Origin: Pirellulaceae bacterium | GTDB lineage: Bacteria > Planctomycetota > Planctomycetia > Pirellulales > Pirellulaceae | Direction: 5' to 3' | NCBI GenBank assembly: GCA_029243025.1 | Contig: JAQWSU010000022.1 | Coordinates: 62,001-126,000 of the forward strand | Length of the DNA: 64,000 nt | Shown here: in pieces, positions 17,336-26,452 of the stretch | How positions within the stretch are numbered: the stretch's first letter is position 1 | How the letters are laid out: every line of letters begins with the position of its first letter | Translations under genes and position numbers: made by a program | Notes under the pieces: model-generated | The model's database searches: none | The model's input: only the letters and a program-made list of their open reading frames with translations | Told to the model about the DNA's origin: nothing

Positions 17336-18259
17336 ATGACGATCAACTTGTCGATTGTTGCACCAAACGTTCAAACAACTCCCGTGGGTGCTCGGGTGGA
17401 CACCAAGTTGTCTTGGCATCCGCCAATCATTGACGGAGCATTGCTCGAGCAACAGCAGCGAGCTCGGCGAATTGCCGACATGATTGTTGAGTACCGAAAC
17501 GTCGACTTGACAGCTCCCGAACTACGTCTTCCTTTCGTCGCCGATCACGACCCGAAACTTCGTTTGGATGCATCCGCGGAACGCTGGCTATTTCTGACCC
17601 TGAACGCCGAGAAGCAACGGCTTGATGAAGGTCGTCGTACTCTTTGCACCGAACATCCCGACCTGGCTCTGCTTGAGCAACTTGAGGGACACCATCAGCT
17701 TGCCACTGCTGTGCGAAGACATCTGGCTGAGGTCTTCTTCAAACTGGCAGTGTCGATCGCACGAACCTTTAACAACTCGGGTCTTGAGATGGACGACTTG
17801 GTTGGCCAGGCTTGCGTGACGTTAATTCGTTCGATTGAGTTGTTTGATCCGAATCGAGGATTTCGCTTCAGTTCGTACGCAACCCGGGCAATTCGCACGG
17901 AATTGAGTCGTTTTGTGGTCAGGCATCGAAAACGGTCTCATGTTTCCATGGAGCCAAGTGACCTGAACGGCGTTCGCGACGGGCGAACAAGCGTTGCCGA
18001 ACAGCTCCTGCGAGGAAGAGCCGTTTCAGCACTCGACTTGATGCTGCAGAATCTAGAGCAGCGAGAGGCTCACGTCGTCCGCTCACGTTTCGGTCTGAAT
18101 GACGAACCTGGAGGCTGTTCGTTGCAAACACTGGCTGACGAGTATGGAGTCACTCGAGAGAGGGTGCGACAGCTCGAGCGACGAGCGTTGAAGAAACTAC
18201 GCGAAATGGCGATGGCTTCCGAGCGTCGGAGCGCCTTGGAAGCGATGGTCGACGGCTAG
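17336..18259 (+). CDS. Sigma-70 family RNA polymerase sigma factor
   Basis: The 307-residue protein contains sigma region 2 (about 125-205) with LEMDDLVGQACVTLIRSI and FRFSSYATRAIRTELSRFV, and region 4 near the end with LQTLADEYGVTRERVRQLE. Region 3 is short, and the N-terminal 110 residues lack a recognisable region 1.1, so it is an alternative rather than the housekeeping sigma. Region 4 ends in RRALKKLREM, typical of group 2/3 factors. Its start lies only 9 bp after regA, which strongly suggests that the redox two-component system and this sigma factor form one operon and perhaps one cascade. The function of this sigma is otherwise unknown. A possible terminator follows. Confidence 0.9.
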   Translation: MTINLSIVAPNVQTTPVGARVDTKLSWHPPIIDGALLEQQQRARRIADMIVEYRNVDLTAPELRLPFVADHDPKLRLDASAERWLFLTLNAEKQRLDEGRRTLCTEHPDLALLEQLEGHHQLATAVRRHLAEVFFKLAVSIARTFNNSGLEMDDLVGQACVTLIRSIELFDPNRGFRFSSYATRAIRTELSRFVVRHRKRSHVSMEPSDLNGVRDGRTSVAEQLLRGRAVSALDLMLQNLEQREAHVVRSRFGLNDEPGGCSLQTLADEYGVTRERVRQLERRALKKLREMAMASERRSALEAMVDG

Positions 18260-18262
18260 GGC

Positions 18263-18310
18263 TGAACGAGCCTCAATTCGTTCAATCAGCGGCCGCCAGC
18301 CAGTTTTTTT
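18263..18310 (+). terminator. Possible terminator after the regA-sigma operon
   Basis: A perfect 7-bp stem, TGAACGA/TCGTTCA with an 8-base loop (18263-18284), is followed after 19 bases by a run of seven T (18304-18310). The distance between stem and T-run is longer than in a classical intrinsic terminator, so the call is tentative. Confidence 0.35.
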
Positions 18311-18407
18311 GGGGGTGAGCATCAACTTTCGGGGACGCTGCTGGCTTTAAACGCTAAACTGGGGACAGAAGCGTTTACTCTCCTGCACTTTTTTCTATTG
18401 CACCACC

Positions 18408-21365
18408 ATGTCTTACCTGCAGAATCTGATGGTTCTTTTTATGCTTCCGACCCTGGTTCTGCCAGTCGTTGCGCAAGCCGTCTCCGATCTGGAGCATCAT
18501 CCGGATATTGAAATTCAACTGTTCGCGTCGGAGCCAGACGTGGTTGATCCGGTGGCTTTAGATTTTGCCGCGGATGGGAGTTGTTTCGTCGTCGAAATGC
18601 GAGATTATCCATACGGCTTTGGTGACCAACGTCGACCGGGTGGGACGATTCGTCTTTTGAGAGATACCGATGATGATGGACGGGCTGACCAGTCAGTCCT
18701 GTTTGCGGAAGATTTGAGTTTTCCCACTTCGGTGATGGCGTGGAAGCAGGGGGTGTTGGTTGTTGCACCACCCCAGGTTATTTATCTCGAAGACACCGAT
18801 GGAGATGATCGATCGGATCTGCGTCGTGTGATGATTGATGGACTGGTTCGCGGCGTCACGGACAGCAATGCGAACAGCTTGCGCTTTGGGTTTGATAATC
18901 GAGTGCACCTTGCCAACGGCGGTAACGCAGGCCAGGTTTCGTTGCCCGGTCGACCCACAAAGTCGGTGACGCTTGGACGGGCTGATTTGTCAGCCGACTT
19001 TGACGCAGAAATCCTTTCTCGAACTCGTGGTACAGGCGGAGGGTTTGGTCTGTTATTCGATGCTTGGGACAATCGATTTACGACCTACAACATTGACTAT
19101 CTGCAGCAGCAGGTGCTGCCCCTTGAACTACTCGAATCACGGCCTGATTTGCCACGTTGGGAGGTGACCCACAATGTTTCTGATCACGGGCCATCGGCTC
19201 GTATCTTTCCCATTGTGAAAGCTCAGACGCGCGTCAATCATCCGGAGCAAGCAGGGCACTTTTCTTCGGCTGGCGGGATGGGCTTGATTCCAGCGGGGAC
19301 GATTTTCAAGACGCTTGGCAATAGCATCTTTGTTTGTGACGTTGTTTGCAACTTGGTCCATCGAGATGTGTTATACGAGAAGGGTCCGATTTTCGGGGCC
19401 CGGCGAGCACCGGAAGAGACCGATCGAGAGTTTATCGCGAGTCGTGATCCGGATTTTCGCCCCGTTGGCCTCGAGCACGGTCCCGACGGTGCTCTGTATT
19501 TGATGGACATGCAACGGTCGGTGATTGAGCATCCTGACTACATTCCTGAAAAAGTGTTGGCGAAAATGGATTATCGCGAGGGTGAAAATCGAGGTCGAAT
19601 TTACCGAATCATCCCACGTGAGAGGTCCAAGTTGCCGCCCCAACAATTGGCGAACATGGCAGAGGAAGGCTTAGTGAAGAGTCTGGCTTCTATTCATCCA
19701 TGGGTAAGGCGAACAGCACAGCGGTTGATTTGGGAGCAACGTACGGATACGACTGCGGCGACCGTCCGAAAGCACGGTTTGAATTCGGAGTCACCAGAAG
19801 CACTTGTCCGCAGTCTTTGGCTGTTGGAGGGGATGGGGCAGCTTCGAGAAGCCGAGCTATTAGTCTCGCTCGTCGATTCATCGCACGGCGTTCGTCAAAA
19901 TGCGGTTCGGCTTGTTGCGCGTCATCCTGAACAGTGGCCGGAGGCCGTCAAAGCATCGCTCGACCGTCTTCAAGACGATCATCCGCACGTGCGGTATTGG
20001 GCCGCCATCGCAAGTCGCCATGCCGTGATCCGCGAAAAGCTGCAGCCGCTGGCTGAGATGTTGATGAAGGATCAGCGGTATGAATGGTCTCGTCGAGCCG
20101 TTTATGTGGGGGCGAAGGGCGGATCGTTACCCTTGCTGGCGCTGATTGTTGATGATGCTGAATCGGCTCAGCCGAACGAGGAACGGAGGCTCGTGATTCG
20201 TGAACTGGCCGCTGTCGTCGCTGCGGGGCTGACCGAGCAAGATCGCCGCGAATTTGTTTCTTGGATCAAAAAGAATTCAAAAATGGCGCCCTGGGAAACC
20301 CAGCAGGAAGTGCTGCATGGCTTGCTGGTCGGTTGGCAGCGACGTCCGGAATCTCGCTTGCCGTCCTCCGTTTGGAAGCCGCTCCTGGATGATTGGCGGC
20401 CTGATTCCAGGGATCTTGATTTGCCTCTGTTTGATCTCTATCGGCAAGCAGACCTGAAAGCGCCTGCTGTGCTCGTGGCCCGATTGGAGCAGGCGACGTT
20501 ACTCGCTGATAAAGTTTCGGCTGAACTTCCCCAACGATTGGCGGCAATCGAGGTGCTCGCTCGCTTACCCGGCACGACCGTAACCGATCGTTTGGCTCGA
20601 TTACTGGAATCGAATCAGCAATCGCAGATTCAACTCGCTGCCCTGGCATCGCTTGAATCGCGACGTGAGCCGAGTACGGCTCGGACGATTGTCAAAAACT
20701 GGACACAATTGCGACCGGCGAATCGAACTAAAGCGATCAACATCTTGTTGTCTCGGCGAGATTTCCAATCGGCATTGTTGTCCGCCGTCGAGCAGGCTGA
20801 AATCGATGTGAGTGAATTGAATCTCGATTTGGAGCAACGTCGGACCTTGTTGCGATGGTCGACTCCGAAAATTGCTAAGCGGGCTGCTGAGTTTTGGGGG
20901 GATGAGGAGTATAGCAATCGGAAACAAATTGTGAGCCAATGGCTCGATTTACTCCCGCCCGACGGAGATTCTCGTCACGGAAAGGAAATGTTTGTCAAGC
21001 ACTGCGCAAACTGCCATCGAGTCCACGAACTTGGATCCCGTGTGGGCCCTGAGTTGACCGCCCAATCGCATCGCAGCGTCGAGGATTTGCTTTCTCACAT
21101 TTTGGACCCGAACATGGCCATCAATCCGAATTATGTCACGTGTGTGGTGGAGACGGTTGATGGTCAGGTTATGCAGGGATTGTTGGCGGATGAGGACATC
21201 AATGGTATCACCCTGGTTCAAGCCGAAAACCGTCGGACGACCATTCCCCGTCAGCAAATCGAGCAGCTGCAAATGCTCAAGACGTCGCTCATGCCGGAGG
21301 GCTTGGAAAAACAATTGTCTCCCGCTGATTTGCGATCGCTGATTTCGTTCTTGCAACAAAAGTAA
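18408..21365 (+). CDS. PVC-type membrane-bound dehydrogenase with C-terminal CxxCH heme domain
   Basis: The 985-residue protein has a signal peptide (1-24), an N-terminal beta-propeller of the putative membrane-bound dehydrogenase type (about 30-420; FASEPDVVDPVALDF, DTDDDGRADQSVLF, FGFDNRVHLANGG), a central HEAT-like helical region (about 430-840) and a C-terminal cytochrome c-like domain with CANCH at 866-870 and HILDPNMAINPNY downstream. This architecture is a hallmark of Planctomycetes and Verrucomicrobia, where dozens of paralogues per genome are thought to oxidise sugars or other carbohydrates in the periplasm; the exact substrate is not known. It stands alone, 149 bp after the sigma gene and 131 bp before a GNAT gene. 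Family assignment is confident. Confidence 0.93.
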   Translation: MSYLQNLMVLFMLPTLVLPVVAQAVSDLEHHPDIEIQLFASEPDVVDPVALDFAADGSCFVVEMRDYPYGFGDQRRPGGTIRLLRDTDDDGRADQSVLFAEDLSFPTSVMAWKQGVLVVAPPQVIYLEDTDGDDRSDLRRVMIDGLVRGVTDSNANSLRFGFDNRVHLANGGNAGQVSLPGRPTKSVTLGRADLSADFDAEILSRTRGTGGGFGLLFDAWDNRFTTYNIDYLQQQVLPLELLESRPDLPRWEVTHNVSDHGPSARIFPIVKAQTRVNHPEQAGHFSSAGGMGLIPAGTIFKTLGNSIFVCDVVCNLVHRDVLYEKGPIFGARRAPEETDREFIASRDPDFRPVGLEHGPDGALYLMDMQRSVIEHPDYIPEKVLAKMDYREGENRGRIYRIIPRERSKLPPQQLANMAEEGLVKSLASIHPWVRRTAQRLIWEQRTDTTAATVRKHGLNSESPEALVRSLWLLEGMGQLREAELLVSLVDSSHGVRQNAVRLVARHPEQWPEAVKASLDRLQDDHPHVRYWAAIASRHAVIREKLQPLAEMLMKDQRYEWSRRAVYVGAKGGSLPLLALIVDDAESAQPNEERRLVIRELAAVVAAGLTEQDRREFVSWIKKNSKMAPWETQQEVLHGLLVGWQRRPESRLPSSVWKPLLDDWRPDSRDLDLPLFDLYRQADLKAPAVLVARLEQATLLADKVSAELPQRLAAIEVLARLPGTTVTDRLARLLESNQQSQIQLAALASLESRREPSTARTIVKNWTQLRPANRTKAINILLSRRDFQSALLSAVEQAEIDVSELNLDLEQRRTLLRWSTPKIAKRAAEFWGDEEYSNRKQIVSQWLDLLPPDGDSRHGKEMFVKHCANCHRVHELGSRVGPELTAQSHRSVEDLLSHILDPNMAINPNYVTCVVETVDGQVMQGLLADEDINGITLVQAENRRTTIPRQQIEQLQMLKTSLMPEGLEKQLSPADLRSLISFLQQK

Positions 21366-21496
21366 TTTCACTGGCAGATGAGTCTGCCGATCGCTTCGGG
21401 CCTTTTCTCGCGACGCCAGATCTGTCATCTTGGAAACTTGCACGGATGCGCCCGCCACACGGGCCAGTGCCAAGTGGAATCATTTAAGGCCAGGAT

Positions 21497-22060
21497 ATGA
21501 TTCGAGTAGCCACGCCCGATGACGCTGTTGAAATCCGCCGAATCTATGCGCCTGCGGTCAACCAGGGGGTGACATCCTTCGAGACCGTTGTGCCGGAGGT
21601 GGCCGAGCTGCGTGAGCGTGTGGGTGCTACTTTGCAGCATTATCCGTGGCTTGTGGATCAGGGAGATGAGGGGCTTCGCGGATTTGCTTATGCGACTTCC
21701 CACCGGGCCCGTGCGGCCTACCGTTGGTCGGTCGAGGTTTCGGTTTACGTGGATGCCGGCCGCTTACGGCAAGGTTGTGGTCGTCAGTTGTACGAACAGC
21801 TGTTCACGGTTTTGATCTCGCAGGGATTCTGCTCCGCCTATGCAAGCATCGCGGTGCCCAATACGGTGAGCCAAGCGTTTCATGATTCGCTCGGTTTTAA
21901 GCGAATTGGCGTTTTTCCTCGCGTTGGCTTCAAGCACGGTGTGTGGCGCGACGTCGGTTGGTGGTACATGCAGCTCCTGGAAGATGATCTCGCGACCGAT
22001 CCGCCAGCTCCCATTCCGTTCGCTAGCTGGCGGTCAGCAGAGAGCAGCGACCCTAGCTAG
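21497..22060 (+). CDS. GNAT-family N-acetyltransferase (phosphinothricin acetyltransferase-like)
   Basis: The 187-residue protein begins MIRVATPDDAVEIRRIYAP and shows the pattern of the phosphinothricin/methionine sulfoximine acetyltransferase group: TSFETVVPE near residue 30, YRWSVEVSVYVD, the acetyl-CoA loop RLRQGCGRQLY, and IAVPNTVSQAFHDSLGF, ending in a GVWRDVGWW motif. Such enzymes acetylate amino groups of amino-acid-like toxins or methionine derivatives. It is likely cytoplasmic. RecO starts 25 bp downstream and may be co-transcribed. Confidence 0.88.
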   Translation: MIRVATPDDAVEIRRIYAPAVNQGVTSFETVVPEVAELRERVGATLQHYPWLVDQGDEGLRGFAYATSHRARAAYRWSVEVSVYVDAGRLRQGCGRQLYEQLFTVLISQGFCSAYASIAVPNTVSQAFHDSLGFKRIGVFPRVGFKHGVWRDVGWWYMQLLEDDLATDPPAPIPFASWRSAESSDPS

Positions 22061-22085
22061 CGATCGCGGGAGAGACGGAGAAGGG

Positions 22086-22838
22086 ATGTCCTCAGAGAAG
22101 ACGATGGCGATAGTCATTCGGCTCGTCGAGTTTAGCGAGTCAAGTTATGTGGCGACTGTCTTTACCGAAGGTTTCGGGAAAATCACGGCGTTAGCCAAGG
22201 GGGCTCGTCGCACGAAAAGCTCCTTCGAGAACGCTCTTGACCTCCTGGCTGTTTCTCGCGTAGTGTTCATCCGCAAGTCTTCCACTGCGATGGACCTGCT
22301 CACGGAAGCTCGTTTGGAACGTCCGTTTCGAGCGGCGTCCCGCGATTTGACTCGTCTTTACGCGGGCTATTACGTGGCGGAAATTCTGCAAGCGATGACG
22401 GATGATCGCGATCCTCATCCGGAGTTGTTTCGTCGAGCTAATCAGACATTACTGGCGTTGAGTGGAAACGATGATGTTGGAGTACTCGTATTAGGTTTCG
22501 AGTTGGCAACCCTGAGAGAATTGGGGCATTTGCCGGCTTTTTCAAGTTGCGTTGAATGCGGGACGGAAGTAGAGCTTAAACGAAACCGTGTATCGTTTGG
22601 CCAGCTTGCTGGTGGTGTCCTTTGCGGCCGCTGCAAGGTGGGCAAGCGCCAAGTTGTGAGCGTTAGTAGCCAAGCGATGCAGGCCTTGGTTCAATTGGCT
22701 GATCCAGATCGAACCAGTGAATCAATAAATTTGGAAACTAAGGTGCGTGGAGAGCTGCGTGGACTGTTGAACAGTTATTTCAGTCACTTGCTTGGGCGTC
22801 GTCCACGCATGCACGGTTTTCTAACTCGACTGCGTTGA
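22086..22838 (+). CDS. recO: DNA repair protein RecO
   Basis: The 250-residue protein has the RecO layout: an N-terminal OB-fold (TMAIVIRLVEFSESSYVATVFTE with FGKITALAKGARRTKS), a helical middle (LTRLYAGYYVAEILQ) and a zinc-ribbon-like segment CVECG...CGRC in the C-terminal half. RecO works with RecF/RecR to load RecA on single-stranded DNA. The ATG at 22086 is used; an ATG six codons later (22104) is also possible, since GGAGAAGGG directly abuts the first ATG and is better spaced for the second. An in-frame extension upstream would overlap the GNAT gene and is rejected. Confidence 0.9.
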   Translation: MSSEKTMAIVIRLVEFSESSYVATVFTEGFGKITALAKGARRTKSSFENALDLLAVSRVVFIRKSSTAMDLLTEARLERPFRAASRDLTRLYAGYYVAEILQAMTDDRDPHPELFRRANQTLLALSGNDDVGVLVLGFELATLRELGHLPAFSSCVECGTEVELKRNRVSFGQLAGGVLCGRCKVGKRQVVSVSSQAMQALVQLADPDRTSESINLETKVRGELRGLLNSYFSHLLGRRPRMHGFLTRLR

Positions 22839-22855
22839 ACGAATAAGAGATTCGT
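22839..22855 (+). terminator. Hairpin directly after recO
   Basis: ACGAAT and ATTCGT form a perfect 6-bp stem with an AAGAG loop directly after the recO stop codon, followed by CTTTC. The stem is weak and the T-run poor, so it may only attenuate transcription into the next gene. Confidence 0.25.
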
Positions 22856-22878
22856 CTTTCGGTAAAGGGTTGACAAGG

Positions 22879-24078
22879 ATGTCGCGAATGAATTGGAAAT
22901 ACAGCGGAGAGTTGTTCGACCGCAAGCATGTGCGTTGCTGCTGTTGCCTAGCTTTACTAACGTCTTTTGTTTCATTGCTCACCACCTCGGCCGGTGGGCA
23001 GGACGATATCGGATTCTTACGTTATGTAGATCCGACGCGTGCCATCGACTCGGCCAAGGCTGCCAGCGGTTTTGGTCCCGATCGCGATCTTGCTAAGTCA
23101 ACGTTTGACGAAGCTGAGGCGATTTTTCTCGAGGCGACCAAGCTGGAGGGCAAGCAACGCAAGAAACGCTTTATGGCGGCCGCCGGCAAGTACGAGAAGG
23201 CTGCGAAGCGTTGGCCGACTTCAGTGATTGAAGAAGACTCGATGTTCATGGCGTCCGAGAGTTATTTCTTTGCGGACTATTATCCAAAAGCGTCCGAGTC
23301 TTACGCCATGCTCGTCAAGAAATACCAAAACAGTCGTCATCTGGATACGGTTGACAAACGACGGTTTGCGCTCGCCCAATATTGGGTAGAGCATCACGAA
23401 ATCAACCCCGATTTTCCAATGACTCCTAATCTGCTCGCCAAGGATCGGCCGCTTTTCGATAAATTTGGCCATGGGGTTCGCGTGCTCGATAAGATACGCT
23501 TTGATGATCCAACCGGGCGTCTGGCGGATGATGCGACGATGGCTGCAGCGGTTGCCTTCTACAAGCAAAAGAAATTTATGCGTGCCGACGAACTATTTAC
23601 CGATCTCCGTCGTGCCTTTCCCAACAGTGAGCATCAATTTCAAGCTCACCTTTTGGGAGTGAAGTGCAAAATTGAAATCTACCAAGGAGCTCAATATGCC
23701 TTGACTCCCATGGATGAAGCTGAGGAGCTTGTGAAGCAAATTCATCGACAGTTCCCTCAAGAGTCCGTCGAGCACAAAGAATTTCTTGCCGAGGCCTGGA
23801 AGAAAATCCGTCTCAATAAGGCGATGGATGACTGGGAAATGGCGAAGTACTACGACAAACGAAAGGCTTATGGGGCAGCTCGTCAATACTACGAACGCGT
23901 TCGTCGGGATTATGGTGACACGAGCCTTGCCAAGGAAGCCACCGATCGCATCGCTGTGATTGCCGAAAAGGATCCTACGCCAAGTCAACCCTTGCCTTGG
24001 TTGGCAAAGATGTTTCCGACACCTGAACGAAAGAAACCGCTTGTGGCCAGTGGGCCTCTGGAAAAGTTGCGGCGATAG
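22879..24078 (+). CDS. BamD-like TPR protein, probably exported
   Basis: The protein of about 399 residues carries a signal-like segment (cysteine-rich CCCCLALLTSF followed by a hydrophobic stretch and TTSAGG) and a series of TPR-type helical repeats: a first group near 60-150 with ASESYFFADYYPKASESYAML, and others around 220-260 (YKQKKFMRADELF) and 340-370 (AARQYYERVRRDYGDT). This resembles BamD/ComL lipoproteins, which help insert outer-membrane beta-barrel proteins, though it is longer than BamD and no clear lipobox is seen. Its place directly before lptE supports an envelope-assembly role. ATG at 22879 is preferred; a TTG at 22870 and an ATG at 22888 are in frame. The functional call is moderate. 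Confidence 0.75.
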   Translation: MSRMNWKYSGELFDRKHVRCCCCLALLTSFVSLLTTSAGGQDDIGFLRYVDPTRAIDSAKAASGFGPDRDLAKSTFDEAEAIFLEATKLEGKQRKKRFMAAAGKYEKAAKRWPTSVIEEDSMFMASESYFFADYYPKASESYAMLVKKYQNSRHLDTVDKRRFALAQYWVEHHEINPDFPMTPNLLAKDRPLFDKFGHGVRVLDKIRFDDPTGRLADDATMAAAVAFYKQKKFMRADELFTDLRRAFPNSEHQFQAHLLGVKCKIEIYQGAQYALTPMDEAEELVKQIHRQFPQESVEHKEFLAEAWKKIRLNKAMDDWEMAKYYDKRKAYGAARQYYERVRRDYGDTSLAKEATDRIAVIAEKDPTPSQPLPWLAKMFPTPERKKPLVASGPLEKLRR

Positions 24079-24126
24079 CTGCATTCGTTTGAGGTATGCG
24101 ACGCTTCCTCCTTCAACAGGTCAAGG

Positions 24127-24660
24127 ATGTCTCACCGACGCGTTTATTCATTGCTACTGATCCTGGCTTGGCTTGGCGGGGCCGGTTGCGCGGGCTATCG
24201 CGTCGGATACAAGACCCTCTATCGGCCAGATGTGGCGACCGTTCATGTCCCAATCTTTGAGTCCGACACTTTTCGACGTGATATGGGAGAACGGCTAACT
24301 GAAGCCGTTGTGAAACAAATCAACGTGAAGACTCCCTATCGAGTCGTGACTGCTGATCGTGCCGACAGCGTTCTCAAAGGTCGTATTCTTTCGGAATCGA
24401 AGAACACCATTGCGGAAAACGAATATGATATTCCACGTATCTATGAAGTCGATCTGATTGTCGACGTCAAATGGTACGGGCCGCAAGGTGAGTTGTTGAG
24501 TGATGCTATGACCATCCCGGTCGAAGATTTCTTTCTGCGAATCGTTCAGGAGCAGACGATGATTCCCGAGTCGGGGCAATCGGTGGCAACGACGTTTCAA
24601 GCAGCAATCGATCAGATGGCGGAGCAGATTGTGGAACAGATGGAAGCAACTCCGTGGTAA
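24127..24660 (+). CDS. lptE: LptE-like LPS-assembly lipoprotein
   Basis: The 177-residue protein has a lipoprotein signal ending in the lipobox LGGAGC (Cys at about 21), then AGYRVGYKTLYRPDVATVHV, a beta-rich core and a C-terminal helix (QAAIDQMAEQIVEQMEA). This is the LptE/RlpB pattern; LptE plugs the LptD barrel that delivers lipopolysaccharide to the outer leaflet of the outer membrane. The gene sits between a BamD-like gene and folP, and folP starts 9 bp after its stop, so these are probably co-transcribed. Presence of an LptE-like protein implies a Gram-negative-type outer membrane. Confidence 0.85.
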   Translation: MSHRRVYSLLLILAWLGGAGCAGYRVGYKTLYRPDVATVHVPIFESDTFRRDMGERLTEAVVKQINVKTPYRVVTADRADSVLKGRILSESKNTIAENEYDIPRIYEVDLIVDVKWYGPQGELLSDAMTIPVEDFFLRIVQEQTMIPESGQSVATTFQAAIDQMAEQIVEQMEATPW

Positions 24661-24669
24661 ACTGCCGGC

Positions 24670-25608
24670 ATGACCGACCTCCCGCCGAATTCCCCACTGC
24701 CATTTGCTGATGCTTCGCTTGAGCTCCGTTTTCCGCAGCGAGCTCGAACGTGGCAGTTGCGAGACCAGACTTTGGCGTTTGAACGAAGTCCTCGCCTGAT
24801 GGGCATCGTCAATGTGACGCCTGACAGTTTTTCTGATGGTGGTCTCTATCAGGCCCTGTCCGCTGCCGTGGATCAAGCACTCAAGTTGGCGGATGAGGGA
24901 GCCGACATTCTGGACATCGGCGGTGAAAGTACCCGACCCTACGCTGAGGTCGTCGATACGGCCGAGGAGATTCGTCGCGTGATCCCCGTCATTGAGCGAA
25001 TTTGCAAACAAGCTCGTGTTCCGGTCTCAATTGACACTTCCAAAGCAGAAGTAGCAGCCCGAGCGCTCGATGCTGGAGCTCAGATTATTAACGACGTCAC
25101 CGGTCTTGAGGGTGACTCGGAGATGCTCCCGCTTGCGGTCAATTCACAAGTTGGCGTCTGTGCGATGCACATGCAGGGTCGGCCCCAAACGATGCAGGAC
25201 TCTCCTCAGTATGGGAATGTGGTGGAGGACATCGAAGCGTATCTCAAGCAGCGACGTGACCACTTGCAAGCTGCGGGGCTGGAGCCGCGACGCATCTGTC
25301 TCGATCCGGGAATTGGGTTTGGCAAATCTCATCAACACAATTTGACGTTGATGGCTCAATGCGGAACTTTTCATCGGTTGGGCTGCCCGGTACTCGTCGG
25401 CCACTCTCGGAAGGGATTTTTGGGGAAACTGCTGGAAGATAAGGAGGCTGATCGTACCTTCGCGACTGTCGGGGCTGCTCTCGCCCTCGCTCGCCAGGGA
25501 ATTCAAGTGATTCGGGTCCATGATGTTCGGCCGGCGAAAGAGGCATTGCTGCTGTTTGAGGCAACGGGGGGAGTCGATGGTTGTGAACGGCAGTTGGATC
25601 AGTGCTAG
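24670..25608 (+). CDS. folP: Dihydropteroate synthase
   Basis: The 312-residue protein has the two FolP signatures: MGIVNVTPDSFSDGG (about residues 44-58) and DIGGESTRP (about 83-91), followed by VPVSIDTSKAEVA, IINDVTGLEGD, CLDPGIGFGKSHQHN and GHSRKGFLG. It joins p-aminobenzoate to hydroxymethyl-dihydropterin diphosphate in folate synthesis and is the target of sulfonamides. The first 40 residues form an extension relative to the minimal enzyme. It starts 9 bp after lptE. Confidence 0.95.
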   Translation: MTDLPPNSPLPFADASLELRFPQRARTWQLRDQTLAFERSPRLMGIVNVTPDSFSDGGLYQALSAAVDQALKLADEGADILDIGGESTRPYAEVVDTAEEIRRVIPVIERICKQARVPVSIDTSKAEVAARALDAGAQIINDVTGLEGDSEMLPLAVNSQVGVCAMHMQGRPQTMQDSPQYGNVVEDIEAYLKQRRDHLQAAGLEPRRICLDPGIGFGKSHQHNLTLMAQCGTFHRLGCPVLVGHSRKGFLGKLLEDKEADRTFATVGAALALARQGIQVIRVHDVRPAKEALLLFEATGGVDGCERQLDQC

Positions 25609-25732
25609 TCGCTACGGTCGCCGCCAATTCATTTCTGCGTTATGCTTTTAACTCGTGTGCCGCTGAGAGTTGCTGAGTTCAGCAAGCTCAGGTTGTCAGT
25701 CAGATGTCGGATTTTCCCGCAAGAGCGTCTTC

Positions 25733-26401
25733 ATGTCGATTCAAGTCACCTGCCCCAGCTGTCATGCTCGCTTTAACGTTAGCGACAAATTTGCTGGTCA
25801 AACCGGACCCTGTCCGAAGTGCAAAAAGCCGATTCGTGTTCCCGAAAAGGAAGAAGAAGTCGTCGTTCACGCGCCGGACGAGTTTGGACCCAAAGATGGA
25901 TCGGGGCGTGCGGTTTTAAAGCCCGTCGAACGGAGTGAATCACAGATTACTCCCGTCATGATCGCCCTGATTGCCGCTTTTTGCCTGGTCGTGTTGATTG
26001 TTGCTTTTCTGCTGGGGCGAAGTGACGGAGGGGTCTCGATCTTTGTGCTTGGGATCGGTGCCGTTCTGTTGGGACCACCTGTTGCATTTGCCGGCTACGG
26101 CCTGTTGCGAGATCACGAACTGGAACCACATCGTGGCGTCTCATTGATGATTCGCTGTTTGGTTTGCGGGCTGATCTATGCTGCCCTTTGGGGAGTGTTC
26201 TTTTATTTTAAAGGTTCGCTCTTGGAAGGAGAGGTTGAGCTTTTCCATCTGATGTTCATTGCTCCACCGATGATTGCCGCTGGCGCGGTTGCCGGTTTAG
26301 CCTGTTTGGAGCTGGATTTCATTTCAGGAGCGCTGCACTACGGACTTTATTTATTGGTGACCATCCTGTTGCGGCTCTTGATGGGTTTGCCTCCGCTATA
26401 A
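25733..26401 (+). CDS. Zinc-ribbon membrane protein of unknown function
   Basis: The 222-residue protein begins with a zinc-ribbon of the kind often seen in planctomycete membrane proteins: CPSCHARFNV, a 14-residue loop, then CPKCKKPIRV (four cysteines in two CxxC pairs). After a charged linker come about four to five hydrophobic segments (roughly 75-100, 105-130, 145-165, 185-205 and 205-222). The most likely topology is a cytoplasmic zinc finger with a membrane-embedded remainder. I recognise no further domain and cannot assign a role. An ATG at 25733, in front of SIQVTCPSC, is used; an in-frame extension to 25670 lacks similarity to the expected start. Confidence 0.75.
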   Translation: MSIQVTCPSCHARFNVSDKFAGQTGPCPKCKKPIRVPEKEEEVVVHAPDEFGPKDGSGRAVLKPVERSESQITPVMIALIAAFCLVVLIVAFLLGRSDGGVSIFVLGIGAVLLGPPVAFAGYGLLRDHELEPHRGVSLMIRCLVCGLIYAALWGVFFYFKGSLLEGEVELFHLMFIAPPMIAAGAVAGLACLELDFISGALHYGLYLLVTILLRLLMGLPPL

Positions 26402-26452
26402 CCCTGTTAGAAGCGGACGTCCGATTTGGCGTTGCCGCGTGGGAAGGATTCG

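Noticed and set aside
24670-25608. FolP as an acquired sulfonamide-resistance gene
   Set aside because: It sits in a row of housekeeping genes with the same codon style and no mobile element, so it is the native enzyme.
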